Source: Pseudomonas fluorescens (GTDB lineage: Bacteria > Pseudomonadota > Gammaproteobacteria > Pseudomonadales > Pseudomonadaceae). From it: DNA of 37,476 bases. The translations under genes and the position numbers were made by a program. The first letter of the stretch is position 1. Every line of letters starts with the position of its first letter. The notes beneath the pieces are model-generated. The model ran no database searches, was not told the origin of the DNA, and saw nothing but the letters and a program-made list of their open reading frames with translations. The stretch is taken from the NCBI RefSeq assembly GCF_902497625.1, contig NZ_CABVGX010000056.1, forward strand, positions 1 through 37,476, given 5' to 3'. Positions 19,135 through 27,975 of this stretch are shown here, one piece after another.

Positions 19135-19162
19135 AAAAAAGTGCCCGCTAAGACAAGCAGGC
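19135..19162 (-). terminator. intrinsic terminator between flgL and the glycosylation genes
   Basis: Minus strand: stem GCCTGCT/AGCGGGC (one G-U pair), loop TGTCTT, then AC and six T. It ends 17 nt before the GTG of the 1189-aa glycosyltransferase and 45 nt after the flgL stop. It would uncouple the flg operon from the island unless read through. Confidence 0.7.
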
Positions 19163-19206
19163 AACAACTGACACACACCTGGAAAGTGGCGCGGCCACAA
19201 ACTTCC

Positions 19207-20775
19207 TCAAACCTTGTTGAACAAACCCAACTGCGCGATTTTGCTGAACGCCAGCTGCGAAGCCTGCAGCATGGTTTGCTGCAAGGTCAGTCGGGTCAGC
19301 ACTTCGGCCGGATCGGAATCGCGGATCGACGACTGCGTTTGGGCATTGGCCAACACCAGTGCCTGATTGGTGTCGCTCTGGGTATCCAGCGCCGCGCCGC
19401 GACCACCGACCGAACTCAAACCGACAGACACCTGATCAATCCCGCTGGCCAGGTTGGCCATGCCCGCGGACATCGCGGCGATCTGTTTCTGGGTCGCCAC
19501 AGGGTCCCCTGCGGTCGGCGTATTCAACGCCGACTTCAACTGGCTCACAGTGTCCAGAATGTTCTGGGTTTCGTGAGTGTTGACCGCCACGCTGAACTGA
19601 TCGCCTGTTGCCAGCGGATCGGCCACAGTGTTGTTCAAAGTGAAACTGACGCCCGACGCCGTCGCGACATTGCCGACCATGCTGCCACTGGACACAGGCT
19701 TGCTGTCGGCGGTGATCGGTGCGGAATAGAGGTCGAACGCGGTGGCGGTGGTGAACTTCAAGACCGCCGAACCGCTCGGGAAGCTGGCGTTGTAAGCAGC
19801 CGGATCGGTGACGTTAGTGCCCGTCACCTGGGTCGGGCTCGGATTGCCAGGGCTGCGCGAGACGTTGAACGTGTCTGGCTTGGCGCCCAGTGTGAAGGAG
19901 TGGCCGGTGAGCAGCGCGGCACTTTCGCCGGCCTGCAGGTTGACGTTCAGAGTCAGGTCGACGCCGCGAAAACTCACGGTCTGGTTTTTACCACTGCCAA
20001 CCACGCCATTCTGGCTGGCTTCATTGGTCACGTCGTCGCCGTTTGCGGCGGTGATCTTCAGCTGAGTGCCGCTGACGAACTCTACGGTGTACGGCTCGCC
20101 GCTGCGAAACTTGTTGTTGAACGCCGTGTTCGACGTCACCTGCCCGTCAGACAGGGTCGCGCGGCTGTCAGCCGGAACCGGCGCGGTCTGCGTAACTTGA
20201 CTACGATTGGTGTTGATCGCCTGCTGAAAAACTTCCCAACCCGTGCTGTTGGTGGCCATCGACATGCTGTCGCCGACCGGCAGATCCAGAGTCGCCTGGT
20301 CACCGTTGTAGGTGTAGGTGCCGTCGGTGTTGCGCGTGAACGGCACGGTGTCGCCCTTGGAACCGGCAAAGATGTACTTGCCGTTTTCGTCCTTGCTGTT
20401 CATCAGGCTCAGCAGCTGCTCTTCGATCTGCCCCAGCTCCGAAGCGTTGGCCTGACGGTCAGCGTCGGTGTAGCCGGCGTTATTGGCGCCAATCGCCAGT
20501 TCCTTGGCACGTTGCAAAACATTGTTGATGCTGGTCATAACCGATTCGGCCTGACCCAGTGTCGCTTTAATGGTGCTGGTGTTGGCTGCGTACTGATCCA
20601 GCATCGAAGCCTGCTGTCCCAACTGCAACAAACGCGAAGCGCCAACCGGATCATCCGCAGCGGTGTTCACGCGCACCAGGCTGCTGGCCTCTTCACTGCT
20701 TTTGACGATGTTGGCGAAATTCTTCTGATAGTTCGCAGCCGTGGACTCGTAAAACTGGGCGGTAGAAATGCGCAT
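19207..20775 (-). CDS. flgL: FlgL, hook-filament junction protein (HAP3)
   Basis: 522 aa. The flagellin-like N-terminus (MRISTAQFYESTAANYQKNF; NTAADDPVGASRLLQLGQQA) and C-terminus (DSDPAEVLTRLTLQQTMLQA ending AQLGLFNKV) are the FlgL signature. The long middle is the variable exposed domain. FlgL with FlgK joins the filament to the hook. AAGGAG precedes the ATG, 13 nt after the flgK stop. It is the last gene of flgFGHIJKL before a terminator. Confidence 0.95.
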   Translation of the reverse strand: MRISTAQFYESTAANYQKNFANIVKSSEEASSLVRVNTAADDPVGASRLLQLGQQASMLDQYAANTSTIKATLGQAESVMTSINNVLQRAKELAIGANNAGYTDADRQANASELGQIEEQLLSLMNSKDENGKYIFAGSKGDTVPFTRNTDGTYTYNGDQATLDLPVGDSMSMATNSTGWEVFQQAINTNRSQVTQTAPVPADSRATLSDGQVTSNTAFNNKFRSGEPYTVEFVSGTQLKITAANGDDVTNEASQNGVVGSGKNQTVSFRGVDLTLNVNLQAGESAALLTGHSFTLGAKPDTFNVSRSPGNPSPTQVTGTNVTDPAAYNASFPSGSAVLKFTTATAFDLYSAPITADSKPVSSGSMVGNVATASGVSFTLNNTVADPLATGDQFSVAVNTHETQNILDTVSQLKSALNTPTAGDPVATQKQIAAMSAGMANLASGIDQVSVGLSSVGGRGAALDTQSDTNQALVLANAQTQSSIRDSDPAEVLTRLTLQQTMLQASQLAFSKIAQLGLFNKV

Positions 20776-20788
20776 GGACTACGACTCC

Positions 20789-22849
20789 TTAAAGACTGTT
20801 GATCAGTGTGCTGAAAATGGCTTGCGCGGCTTTGATGATCTGCGACGAGGCCGTGTAGTACTGCTGGTATTTGACCAGGTTGCCGGTTTCCTCATCGAGG
20901 TCGACACCCGATACCGAATCGCGTGCACCCTTGGCGTTGGCCAGAATGGCGCTGGTCGCCGCCGTATCAAGCTTGCCTTGCGCCGCTTTGGAACCAACAC
21001 CTTCGACCAGTTTGCCGTAGGCATCGGTCAGGGAAATACCTTTGCTGGCAGTGCCGGTGTCCACGGTTTGCGCGGTCTGCAGACCGGCCAATGCAGTGCC
21101 GTTGCGGTTGTCCAGCGTGCCCGGCTGGGCCAGTGAAACATTGACTGCGGTGCCCTTGCCCGGTGAACCCGCGACGGTCATGTCGAAGCTCACGGTGTAC
21201 TGCGCAGCCGGCGGTGCAGGCATCGGCGCGCCCGAGGCGTCCTTGAGCGGAATATTCAGACTCAGTGTGTTGTTCTGGCCGGGCTTGATGCTGCCGCTGC
21301 TGATGACGCCGCCCTTGGCATCCAGAAACTGGTAGGTCTGGGTGGTGCCGTCAGCGGAGACATCGCCGAAGACGATCTTGGTCGGCGTGGAGTTTTTCAG
21401 GCCGGTCTGCATCGCCGTGGTGATAGCCACGTCGTCGATGTCGAATTTAGTGGTCAGGGTCGGTTGGCCACTGGCCGGAATCGTCAACGTGCCGCTGCCG
21501 CCTGCGGCGATCGCCGCACCCAGCGGTGCCGCGATGGCCAGACGCTTGGAGTCGGTCATCTCGGTCTTGATCGCGGACGCGGCGTTGCGCGTCGGGGTAA
21601 TCTTGAAGGTGTCACCGGCCGCAGCATTGCCGCCGGCCAGCTTCAGGGAAAACCCGTCGATCACCGGCGCCGGCGTGGTCGTGGTGCTGTAAGAACCTAC
21701 CGCCGTGTTGCCCGGCAGACGCTGCACGGTGTAATCGGTCGCGCTGGTAAACGTGACCTTGTAATCATTGAGGGTCAGCTTGCCGGTGTCCTCGATGCTG
21801 ACCTCGAAGTTGCCCGAGCCCACACTGTTGCCAATGGTGGCAACGCTGCGCTGCGCCATCTGTGCGGCACTGTTGATGCCACTGAACAGGGTCGAACCGA
21901 AGTCACCGTTTTTGTCGATACCCTGGGCCTGAATCGAATTCATCTGGTCCGCGACGACCAACGCCACCCGGCCCAATTCGTTCATGGCCGGGTCGAGCAC
22001 GGTGCTGCGATAACGTAATAGACCACCAATCTCGCCGCCGGTCATGATCGAGGTGATGTCGACGCTGCTGGAACCGCGATTGAGCTGCAACGCGAGGCGA
22101 CCCGGATCGTCCTTGCTCGGCACGGTCTCCAGTTTGTTGACGGTATTGCCCATGACCAGCGGCTGACCGCTGCCCAGATAAATGTCGAGGCTGCCTTCAC
22201 GTTCCACGACCTGTGCACCGGTGAAGGTCGACAGCTGGCGCACGGTTTCGTTACGCGCGTCGAGCAGCTCGTTCGGCGAGCCGCCGGCGCCGGAGACTTC
22301 GGAAATCCTCTGGTTGAGTTGCGCAACGGTCGCGGCGAGCTTGTTGACCTGATCGGCCATGCTCGTCAGGTTGCCGTTGATGTTGGCATTCTGCTCGTTC
22401 AACTGCGCAGAAACCGAGTTGAAGCGATTGCTCAAGGCCTGCGCGTCGCTCAGAAGCAACTGGCGGGAGGCGTCGTCACCGGGTTTGGCGTTGACGTTTT
22501 GCACCGAGGCAAAAAATTTGGTCAGCGCGCCGTTCAGGCCGGTGCCGCTGTCGGACAGCAGTTTGTCCAACGGCGTAACCTGGTTCAGGTAGGCTGCCGA
22601 ATCGCTGTTCAACGAAGTCGTGGTTTGCAGCTGTGCATCAAGGTAGCTGTTGTACACCCGACGCACATCGGCCAGGGTCGTGCCGCTGCCGATGAAGACA
22701 TTGCCGTACTGCTGCGAGGCTTTGGTGCCCTGCACTGTCTGCTGGCGTGAGTACCCGGCGGTGTCGACGTTGGCAATGTTATTGCCGGTTGTCATCAATG
22801 AGGATTGGCCAGCGGCCAGACCCGACATCCCGATGTTGAGCAAACTCAT
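20789..22849 (-). CDS. flgK: FlgK, hook-associated protein 1
   Basis: 686 aa. The N-terminus (MSLLNIGMSGLAAGQSSLMT and TGNNIANVDTAGYSRQ) carries the rod/hook-family motif. The C-terminus (GVDLDEETGNLVKYQQYYTA then SSQIIKAAQAIFSTLINSL) is the terminal D0 helix. A large variable central region rich in Gly, Ser and Thr lies between. FlgK is the first junction protein distal to the hook. It is the sixth gene of the flgF-L operon, 23 nt after flgJ. Confidence 0.96.
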   Translation of the reverse strand: MSLLNIGMSGLAAGQSSLMTTGNNIANVDTAGYSRQQTVQGTKASQQYGNVFIGSGTTLADVRRVYNSYLDAQLQTTTSLNSDSAAYLNQVTPLDKLLSDSGTGLNGALTKFFASVQNVNAKPGDDASRQLLLSDAQALSNRFNSVSAQLNEQNANINGNLTSMADQVNKLAATVAQLNQRISEVSGAGGSPNELLDARNETVRQLSTFTGAQVVEREGSLDIYLGSGQPLVMGNTVNKLETVPSKDDPGRLALQLNRGSSSVDITSIMTGGEIGGLLRYRSTVLDPAMNELGRVALVVADQMNSIQAQGIDKNGDFGSTLFSGINSAAQMAQRSVATIGNSVGSGNFEVSIEDTGKLTLNDYKVTFTSATDYTVQRLPGNTAVGSYSTTTTPAPVIDGFSLKLAGGNAAAGDTFKITPTRNAASAIKTEMTDSKRLAIAAPLGAAIAAGGSGTLTIPASGQPTLTTKFDIDDVAITTAMQTGLKNSTPTKIVFGDVSADGTTQTYQFLDAKGGVISSGSIKPGQNNTLSLNIPLKDASGAPMPAPPAAQYTVSFDMTVAGSPGKGTAVNVSLAQPGTLDNRNGTALAGLQTAQTVDTGTASKGISLTDAYGKLVEGVGSKAAQGKLDTAATSAILANAKGARDSVSGVDLDEETGNLVKYQQYYTASSQIIKAAQAIFSTLINSL

Positions 22850-22872
22850 GGTTCAGACCTTATGCCTAGTGC

Positions 22873-24162
22873 CTATAGAGGCGTGGTTGAAGCGCCCGCT
22901 GCAGCGTAGTTTTGGTAACTCGTCATCTGCTTGGCTATCTGCGAAATCTTGTTCGCGTAATTCGGGTCGGTTGCGTAACCGGCCTTTTGCAACTCGCGAA
23001 CAAACTGTTCCGGGTTATCGGCCGACTTCAGCACATCTTGATAGCGATCATTGCTTTGCAGCAGCGTTACCAGGTCATGGAAACTGTCCTTGTAAGAGTC
23101 ATAAGAGCGGAACTGCGCCGTCTCCTTGACCATCTCGCCATTCCTGAATTCGCTGGTGATGGCGCGTGCCGAATCACCCTTCCAGTTGCTGCTGGCCTTG
23201 ATGCCGAACAGGTTGTGGCTGCTGCTGCCGTCCTGGGCGCGCATGACCGATTTTCCCCAACCGGTTTCCAGTGCCGCCTGGGCCACCAGGTAACGTGGAT
23301 CGACGCCAATGCGCTCGGCCGCTTCCTTGGCCATCGGCAACATGGTATTGACGAACTCATCCGAGGAACTGAATGCTTTCTTCGCCGGCGCCAGGGGAAT
23401 TTGCGCAACCGCGCGCCCGTGAATCTGCAGGCCGGGATTCGCCGCCGCTTGCGCGTTCGCCAGCCAGTCGCCGTTGTACAAAGCCCCCGCGCCGGTTGCT
23501 ACTGCGGTGCTTTCCGGCAACGGCGTCCTGTTGACGGTCGCAGCGTTCACCGTGGCCGACGGCACCAGACCGGCGAGCAAGCGATCGGCCAGTTTTGGTG
23601 GCAAGGCCAGGCGACGCTGATTGATCAATTCCATGTCGTTGCGATGGCCGCCCTCGCCCGCCGCTTGCGGTGCATTGACGGCACGCGAAGCCCACAACGG
23701 ACGCTGGCCGTTGACGCGCGACAACGGGCCATCGGTGGCGACGGTGCCGGCAGCGATCGGCGTATGCGCTGCCGCTTTCGCCGCTTCCTGCTTGGCCGCG
23801 GACAGCGTTGCCGCTTCGCCCGGGGCCAGTGGTTTGTTCTTCGACATCTGCCGCATCAGCACGTCTGCCAGACCAATGCCGCCGCCTTCGCGGGACATCG
23901 AAACGGCCAGCTGCTGGTCGTACATTTCCTGGTACTGCTTGGCCGCCTCGGTATTCAGCGGATTGTCCTGGCCCAGGGTGTCGGTGGCCGAACGCATGGA
24001 CTTGAGCATCTCGCCAATAAACAGCGACTCGAATTCCTGCGCCACTTTGCGCATGTTGCCATCGCTGTTCTTGTCGCCGACCTTGAGCTGGTTCAGGCGA
24101 TTGAGGTCCGAGTAGGAGCCTGAATCGTTGCCGCTGACGCCCATACCCTTGCGCATATCCAT
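22873..24162 (-). CDS. flgJ: FlgJ, rod cap and peptidoglycan hydrolase
   Basis: 429 aa, the two-domain form found in gamma- and beta-proteobacteria. The N-terminal rod-cap domain (about residues 35-110: KVAQEFESLFIGEMLKSMRS) is joined by a long Ala-rich linker to a C-terminal GH73 glucosaminidase domain. Its catalytic glutamate is E299 (YLVAQAALETGWGKSV). The FGIKASSNWKG motif lies downstream. FlgJ opens the peptidoglycan for the growing rod. GAGGA lies before the ATG, 11 nt after flgI. The linker is rather long at roughly 150 residues. Confidence 0.96.
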   Translation of the reverse strand: MDMRKGMGVSGNDSGSYSDLNRLNQLKVGDKNSDGNMRKVAQEFESLFIGEMLKSMRSATDTLGQDNPLNTEAAKQYQEMYDQQLAVSMSREGGGIGLADVLMRQMSKNKPLAPGEAATLSAAKQEAAKAAAHTPIAAGTVATDGPLSRVNGQRPLWASRAVNAPQAAGEGGHRNDMELINQRRLALPPKLADRLLAGLVPSATVNAATVNRTPLPESTAVATGAGALYNGDWLANAQAAANPGLQIHGRAVAQIPLAPAKKAFSSSDEFVNTMLPMAKEAAERIGVDPRYLVAQAALETGWGKSVMRAQDGSSSHNLFGIKASSNWKGDSARAITSEFRNGEMVKETAQFRSYDSYKDSFHDLVTLLQSNDRYQDVLKSADNPEQFVRELQKAGYATDPNYANKISQIAKQMTSYQNYAAAGASTTPL

Positions 24163-24173
24163 GGTCGTCGTCC

Positions 24174-25280
24174 TCAGATCACGATCAGGTCGGCTTGCAA
24201 CGCACCGGCCTGTTTCAACGCTTCGAGAATCGCCATCAAGTCACCCGGCGCTGCGCCGACCTGGTTCACCGCTCGCACGATTTCGTCGAGGGTAGTACCC
24301 GGGCCGAACTTGAACATCGGCTTGGCTTCCTGCTCCGCGTTGACCCGCGAGCGTGGTACCACGGCCGTCTGGCCATTGGACAGAGGCCCGGGCTGGCTGA
24401 CGATCGGGTCTTCGGTGATGGTCACGGTCAGGCTGCCGTGAGTGACAGCCGCCGGCGATACCTTGACGTTCTGGCCGATCACGATGGTGCCGGTGCGCGA
24501 GTTGATGATGACTTTCGCCACCGCCTGACCCGGGTCGACTTCAAGGTTTTCGAGGATCGACAGGTAGTCGACACGCTGGCTCGGATCGAGCGGAGCACTC
24601 ACGCGAATCGAGCCACCATCGATGGCCTGTGCCACGCCTGGGCCGAGCAACTCGTTGATCTTGTCGACGATGCGCTTGGCGGTGGTGAAATCGGAGCGGT
24701 TGAGGTTCAGCGTCAGGCTATTGCCCTGGTTGAAACCGCTCGGCACTGCCCGCTCAACCGAAGCACCGCCCGGAATGCGGCCGGCCGATGGCACGTTGAC
24801 GGTGATCTTGGAACCATCGAGACCTTCGGCATCAAAACCACCGACGACCAGGTTGCCTTGAGCAATCGCGTACACGTTGCCGTCGATACCCTTGAGCGGT
24901 GTCAGCAGCAAGGTGCCGCCGCGCAGGCTCTTGGAGTTACCGATCGATGCGACAGTGATGTCGACCTGCTGACCTGGCTTGGCGAACGCCGGCAAATCGG
25001 CACTGATCGACACGGCGGCGACGTTCTTCAACTGCACGTTGCCCGAGCCCGGCGGTACTTTGATACCGAATTGCGAGAGCATATTGTTGAACGTCTGCAA
25101 CGTGAACGGCGTCTGCGTCGTCTGGTCACCTGTACCATTGAGCCCAACCACCAGGCCGTAACCAATCAATTGGTTGGAGCGCACGCCGGAAATACTGGCG
25201 ATGTCCTTCAGCCGCTCGGCTTGCGCACCGAACGCTGCAGACATCATCAAAGCGGCCACCAACAGGTGTTTAAGATTCAA
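24174..25280 (-). CDS. flgI: FlgI, flagellar P-ring protein
   Basis: 368 aa from a TTG at 25280 preceded by AGGTGG at a good distance; a GTG at 25289 directly adjoins the flgH stop but has no usable ribosome-binding site. The N-terminus is a Sec signal peptide (LLVAALMMSAAFGAQA, cleavage before ERLKD). The mature protein shows standard P-ring blocks (LIGYGLVVGLNGTGDQT; PMFKFGPGTTLDEIVRAVNQ). FlgI forms the bushing in the peptidoglycan layer. The use of a rare TTG start is inferred from ribosome-binding-site spacing. Confidence 0.94.
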   Translation of the reverse strand: MNLKHLLVAALMMSAAFGAQAERLKDIASISGVRSNQLIGYGLVVGLNGTGDQTTQTPFTLQTFNNMLSQFGIKVPPGSGNVQLKNVAAVSISADLPAFAKPGQQVDITVASIGNSKSLRGGTLLLTPLKGIDGNVYAIAQGNLVVGGFDAEGLDGSKITVNVPSAGRIPGGASVERAVPSGFNQGNSLTLNLNRSDFTTAKRIVDKINELLGPGVAQAIDGGSIRVSAPLDPSQRVDYLSILENLEVDPGQAVAKVIINSRTGTIVIGQNVKVSPAAVTHGSLTVTITEDPIVSQPGPLSNGQTAVVPRSRVNAEQEAKPMFKFGPGTTLDEIVRAVNQVGAAPGDLMAILEALKQAGALQADLIVI

Positions 25281-25289
25281 CGTAGCCAC

Positions 25290-25985
25290 CTAGAAAGGGA
25301 ACAGCGGGCTGAGGAAGAAACGGTCGAACCAGCCTGGCTGACTCGCATCGGCAAAGGCACCGGTGCCCGAATAGGTGATACGTGCGTCGGCGACACGGGT
25401 CGATGACACGGTGTTGTCGGTGGCAATGTCATCAGCCCGGACCAGCCCGGCAATCCGTACCAGCTCGTCGCCGGTGTTGAGGGTCAGCCACTTCTCGCCG
25501 CGCACCGCGATGATGCCATTGGGCAGCACATCGGCCACGGTTACAGTGATCGAACCGGTCAGGCTGTTGCTCTGGCCAGATTTGCTGTCGCCCTTGGTCG
25601 CGCGATCGCCTTCGTAGCCAACGTCGAGGCTCAGATCACCGCCGCCGACAGGGTTGTTGGTGCTCAGGCCGCCACCGAAAAACGAGCTCAGGCCGATGCC
25701 GGTCTTGCTGTTCTTGGCCACTTGCGAGTTAGCGTTCTTGCTGGCCTGTGTGCGCTCGTTCAGGGTAATGGTGATGATGTCACCGACCCGGAACGCTTTG
25801 CGGTCGCTGTACAGGTTCTGTTCGAAACCAGCCTGATAGATCGAGCCGTTATTGGCGGCAGCCGGCAGCGGCGTGCGCGGCAACACCGGGGCGTAGTAAG
25901 GGTCATTCGGCTTGGGCGACGGCTGGACGCAGCCCGCCAGCGCGGTAATCCCACTCAGTGCCAGAACAGATACAAAGCGATTCAT
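25290..25985 (-). CDS. flgH: FlgH, flagellar L-ring lipoprotein
   Basis: 231 aa. A lipoprotein signal peptide ends in the lipobox LAGC with C19 as the lipidated residue. The conserved FlgH region includes LYSDRKAFRVGDIITITLNE, the block GEKWLTLNTGDELVRIAGLV and the terminal RITYSGTGAFADASQPGWFD. FlgH makes the outer-membrane L ring. It lies 51 nt after flgG and directly abuts flgI. Confidence 0.96.
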   Translation of the reverse strand: MNRFVSVLALSGITALAGCVQPSPKPNDPYYAPVLPRTPLPAAANNGSIYQAGFEQNLYSDRKAFRVGDIITITLNERTQASKNANSQVAKNSKTGIGLSSFFGGGLSTNNPVGGGDLSLDVGYEGDRATKGDSKSGQSNSLTGSITVTVADVLPNGIIAVRGEKWLTLNTGDELVRIAGLVRADDIATDNTVSSTRVADARITYSGTGAFADASQPGWFDRFFLSPLFPF

Positions 25986-26036
25986 GACCCTACCTCACGG
26001 TGTTGCTGGCGACCGCATGGCCGCCTCTGGACTTGA

Positions 26037-26822
26037 TTACAGATTCTGCGTTACGAACGAGAGCATCTGGTCGGCGGTGGAGATCACCTTGGAGTTCATC
26101 TCGTAGGCGCGCTGAGTGGTGATCATGTTGACCATCTCTTCAACGGTGCTGACGTTGGACGTTTCCAGGGTGTTCTGCAGCGTGGTACCGAAACCTGCCA
26201 GGCCCGGCGTGCCGACTTGCGGCGCGCCACTGGCGGCGGTCTCCAGGAACAGGTTGTTGCCCACGGCTTGCAGACCGGCCGGGTTGATGAAGTCGGCGGT
26301 TTGCAGGTTGCCGATCACCTGAGCGGCCGGGTTGCCGGCAACGGTCACGGAGACAGTGCCGTCCTTGCCGACGGTGAAGGTCTGCGCATCGTTCGGAATG
26401 ACGATCGCCGGTTCCAGAGCGAAGCCGCTGGAGTTGACGATCTGACCGTTGGAATCGAGGTGAAAGGTACCGTCACGGGTGTAGGACGTGGTGCCGTCCG
26501 GCTGCAGAATCTGAAAGAAACCGCGACCGTCGATGGCCATGTCCAACGGCTGCTCGGTAGTTTGCAGGCTACCGGCGTTGAAGTTTTTCTGCGTGCCGAC
26601 AATGCGCACACCGGTACCCAATTGCAGACCCGACGGCAGTTCGCTGTCCTGGGTCGACTGGGCGCCCGGCTGGCGTTTGATCTGGTACAGCAGGTCCTGG
26701 AACTCGGCACGGTCACGTTTGAAACCCGTGGTCGACACGTTCGCCAGGTTGTTGGAAATGGTGGTCAGGTTGGTGTCCTGGGCGGACAGACCTGTTTTGG
26801 CAACCCATAGAGCCGGAAGCAT
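26037..26822 (-). CDS. flgG: FlgG, distal rod protein
   Basis: 261 aa, the usual length. It opens MLPALWVAKTGLSAQDTNLT and has the rod/hook motif ISNNLANVSTTGFKRDRAEF. It ends in the conserved SNVSTVEEMVNMITTQRAYE and the terminal D0 helix. FlgG forms the distal rod crossing the periplasm. GAGGAG precedes the ATG. It is the second gene of the operon, 48 nt after flgF. Confidence 0.97.
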   Translation of the reverse strand: MLPALWVAKTGLSAQDTNLTTISNNLANVSTTGFKRDRAEFQDLLYQIKRQPGAQSTQDSELPSGLQLGTGVRIVGTQKNFNAGSLQTTEQPLDMAIDGRGFFQILQPDGTTSYTRDGTFHLDSNGQIVNSSGFALEPAIVIPNDAQTFTVGKDGTVSVTVAGNPAAQVIGNLQTADFINPAGLQAVGNNLFLETAASGAPQVGTPGLAGFGTTLQNTLETSNVSTVEEMVNMITTQRAYEMNSKVISTADQMLSFVTQNL

Positions 26823-26870
26823 TCGATTCTCCTCGTGCGCCTGTTTTACGGCGCGACGTTCTGATGATTA

Positions 26871-27608
26871 TTAGATCTGCAAGACCCGAGCCATGGCCTG
26901 GTCGTCTTCTTTGGCGGTGTTCATCATCTTGATGTGCAGTTCGAACTGCTTCGCCAGCGCCAGCACCGAGGTCATTTCTTCCACGGCATTGACGTTGCTC
27001 GATTCGAGAAATCCGGACACCAGCTTGACGTTGGCATCGGCTTGCGCCGGCTGGCCGTCCTTGGTGTGGATCGAGCCGTCGAGGCCCTTGGTCATGTTCC
27101 TGAAATCCGGGTTGACCAGTTTGATCCGGTCGACTTCCGCCATCACGCGCGGACCTTCGCCCATCGCACGGATGCTGACGGTGCCGTCTTCACCAATTTC
27201 GATCTGTTGCTCGGGCGGCACGGAAATCGGCCCGCCGTTGCCCATCACCGGCATGCCATTGCCGGCGCGCAATACGCCGAGCGCATCGACGTTGAGGCTG
27301 CCGGTGCGCACATAGCTTTCGCCGCCGTCGGGGTTCTGCACGGCGAGCCAGCCATTGCCCTGCACGGCGACATCGAGGTCGCGACCGGTCTGCACCAGGG
27401 AACCCGGAGAGAAATCAGTGGCTGGACGTTCCGACAACGCAAATGCACGCGCCGGAAAGCTGTCGCCGAACACCGGCATCGAACGCGCCTGCTCCAGGTC
27501 TTTCTGAAAACCATTGGTGGAGATGTTCGCGAGGTTGTTCGCGTGAGCCTTCTGCGCCAGTGCATTCTGGCTGGCGCCGGTCATTGCCACATAAAGGTAC
27601 TTGTCCAC
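26871..27608 (-). CDS. flgF: FlgF, proximal rod protein
   Basis: 245 aa from a GTG at 27608 (MDKYLYVAMTGASQNALAQK, the standard FlgF opening). The ATG 6 nt upstream is directly against the AGAGGA ribosome-binding site and so too close, and the longer in-frame extension runs into the promoter region. The rod motif (HANNLANISTNGFQKDLEQA) and terminal SSNVNAVEEMTSVLALAKQF are present. FlgF is a proximal rod subunit. It is the first gene of flgFGHIJKL here; flgBCDE are not adjacent, since phhR lies upstream. Confidence 0.93.
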   Translation of the reverse strand: MDKYLYVAMTGASQNALAQKAHANNLANISTNGFQKDLEQARSMPVFGDSFPARAFALSERPATDFSPGSLVQTGRDLDVAVQGNGWLAVQNPDGGESYVRTGSLNVDALGVLRAGNGMPVMGNGGPISVPPEQQIEIGEDGTVSIRAMGEGPRVMAEVDRIKLVNPDFRNMTKGLDGSIHTKDGQPAQADANVKLVSGFLESSNVNAVEEMTSVLALAKQFELHIKMMNTAKEDDQAMARVLQI

Positions 27609-27664
27609 ACTCATTCCTCTGCATGCCGGACGTTTGCCGCCCACTGCTGTACTGCTGAGCCTTA

Positions 27665-27681
27665 AGCAATTTGCAGACCAA
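27665..27681 (-). promoter_or_regulatory. candidate sigma-54 promoter of flgFGHIJKL
   Basis: Minus strand TTGGTCTGCAAATTGCT has GG at 27679-27678 and GC at 27667-27666 with the exact 10-nt spacing and a good TTGC -12 half. The -24 half is TGGTC instead of TGGCAC. The leader would be about 47 nt. FleR-dependent sigma-54 control of this operon is known in P. aeruginosa. Confidence 0.6.
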
Positions 27682-27825
27682 CTTTTATTTGACGGCACAA
27701 GGCCCGGTAAACGCGGGGCCTGAGGGGACGCAGAGGGGTTTTGATAATTGCGTCGAAGACGAAAAACCGGCGGTGTTATGCCGCTTACGGCAAGCGCCGA
27801 CCGTTTGCAGCCAACACGGAATCCC

Positions 27826-27955
27826 TGTGGCGAGGGGGCTTGCCCCAGTTCGGTCGCGAAGCGGCCGCAAAACCGTCCAATGCGTTACTTGGGAGTATTC
27901 GTTTTCTGGTTATGGGCTGCTTCGCAACCCAACGGGGGCAAGCCCCCTCGCCACA
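27826..27955. repeat. REP pair between flgF and phhR
   Basis: A perfect 21-bp inverted repeat, TGTGGCGAGGGGGCTTGCC plus CC (27826-27846) against its complement (27935-27955), with weaker inner complementarity around GCGAAGCGGCC. This is the P. fluorescens-type REP doublet. It sits between the flgF promoter and the phhR stop, so it may also act as the phhR 3' stem-loop. The 361-bp gap holds nothing else recognised. Confidence 0.85.
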
Positions 27956-27975
27956 AAAGCCCCATCGCCGCAGGG

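Noticed and set aside
19087..20802. 571-aa plus-strand ORF
   Set aside because: It is antisense to flgL, with repetitive Arg/Gly/Val composition typical of high-GC shadows. Similar long shadows opposite fleQ, flgJ, flgI and the MFS gene were dropped for the same reason.
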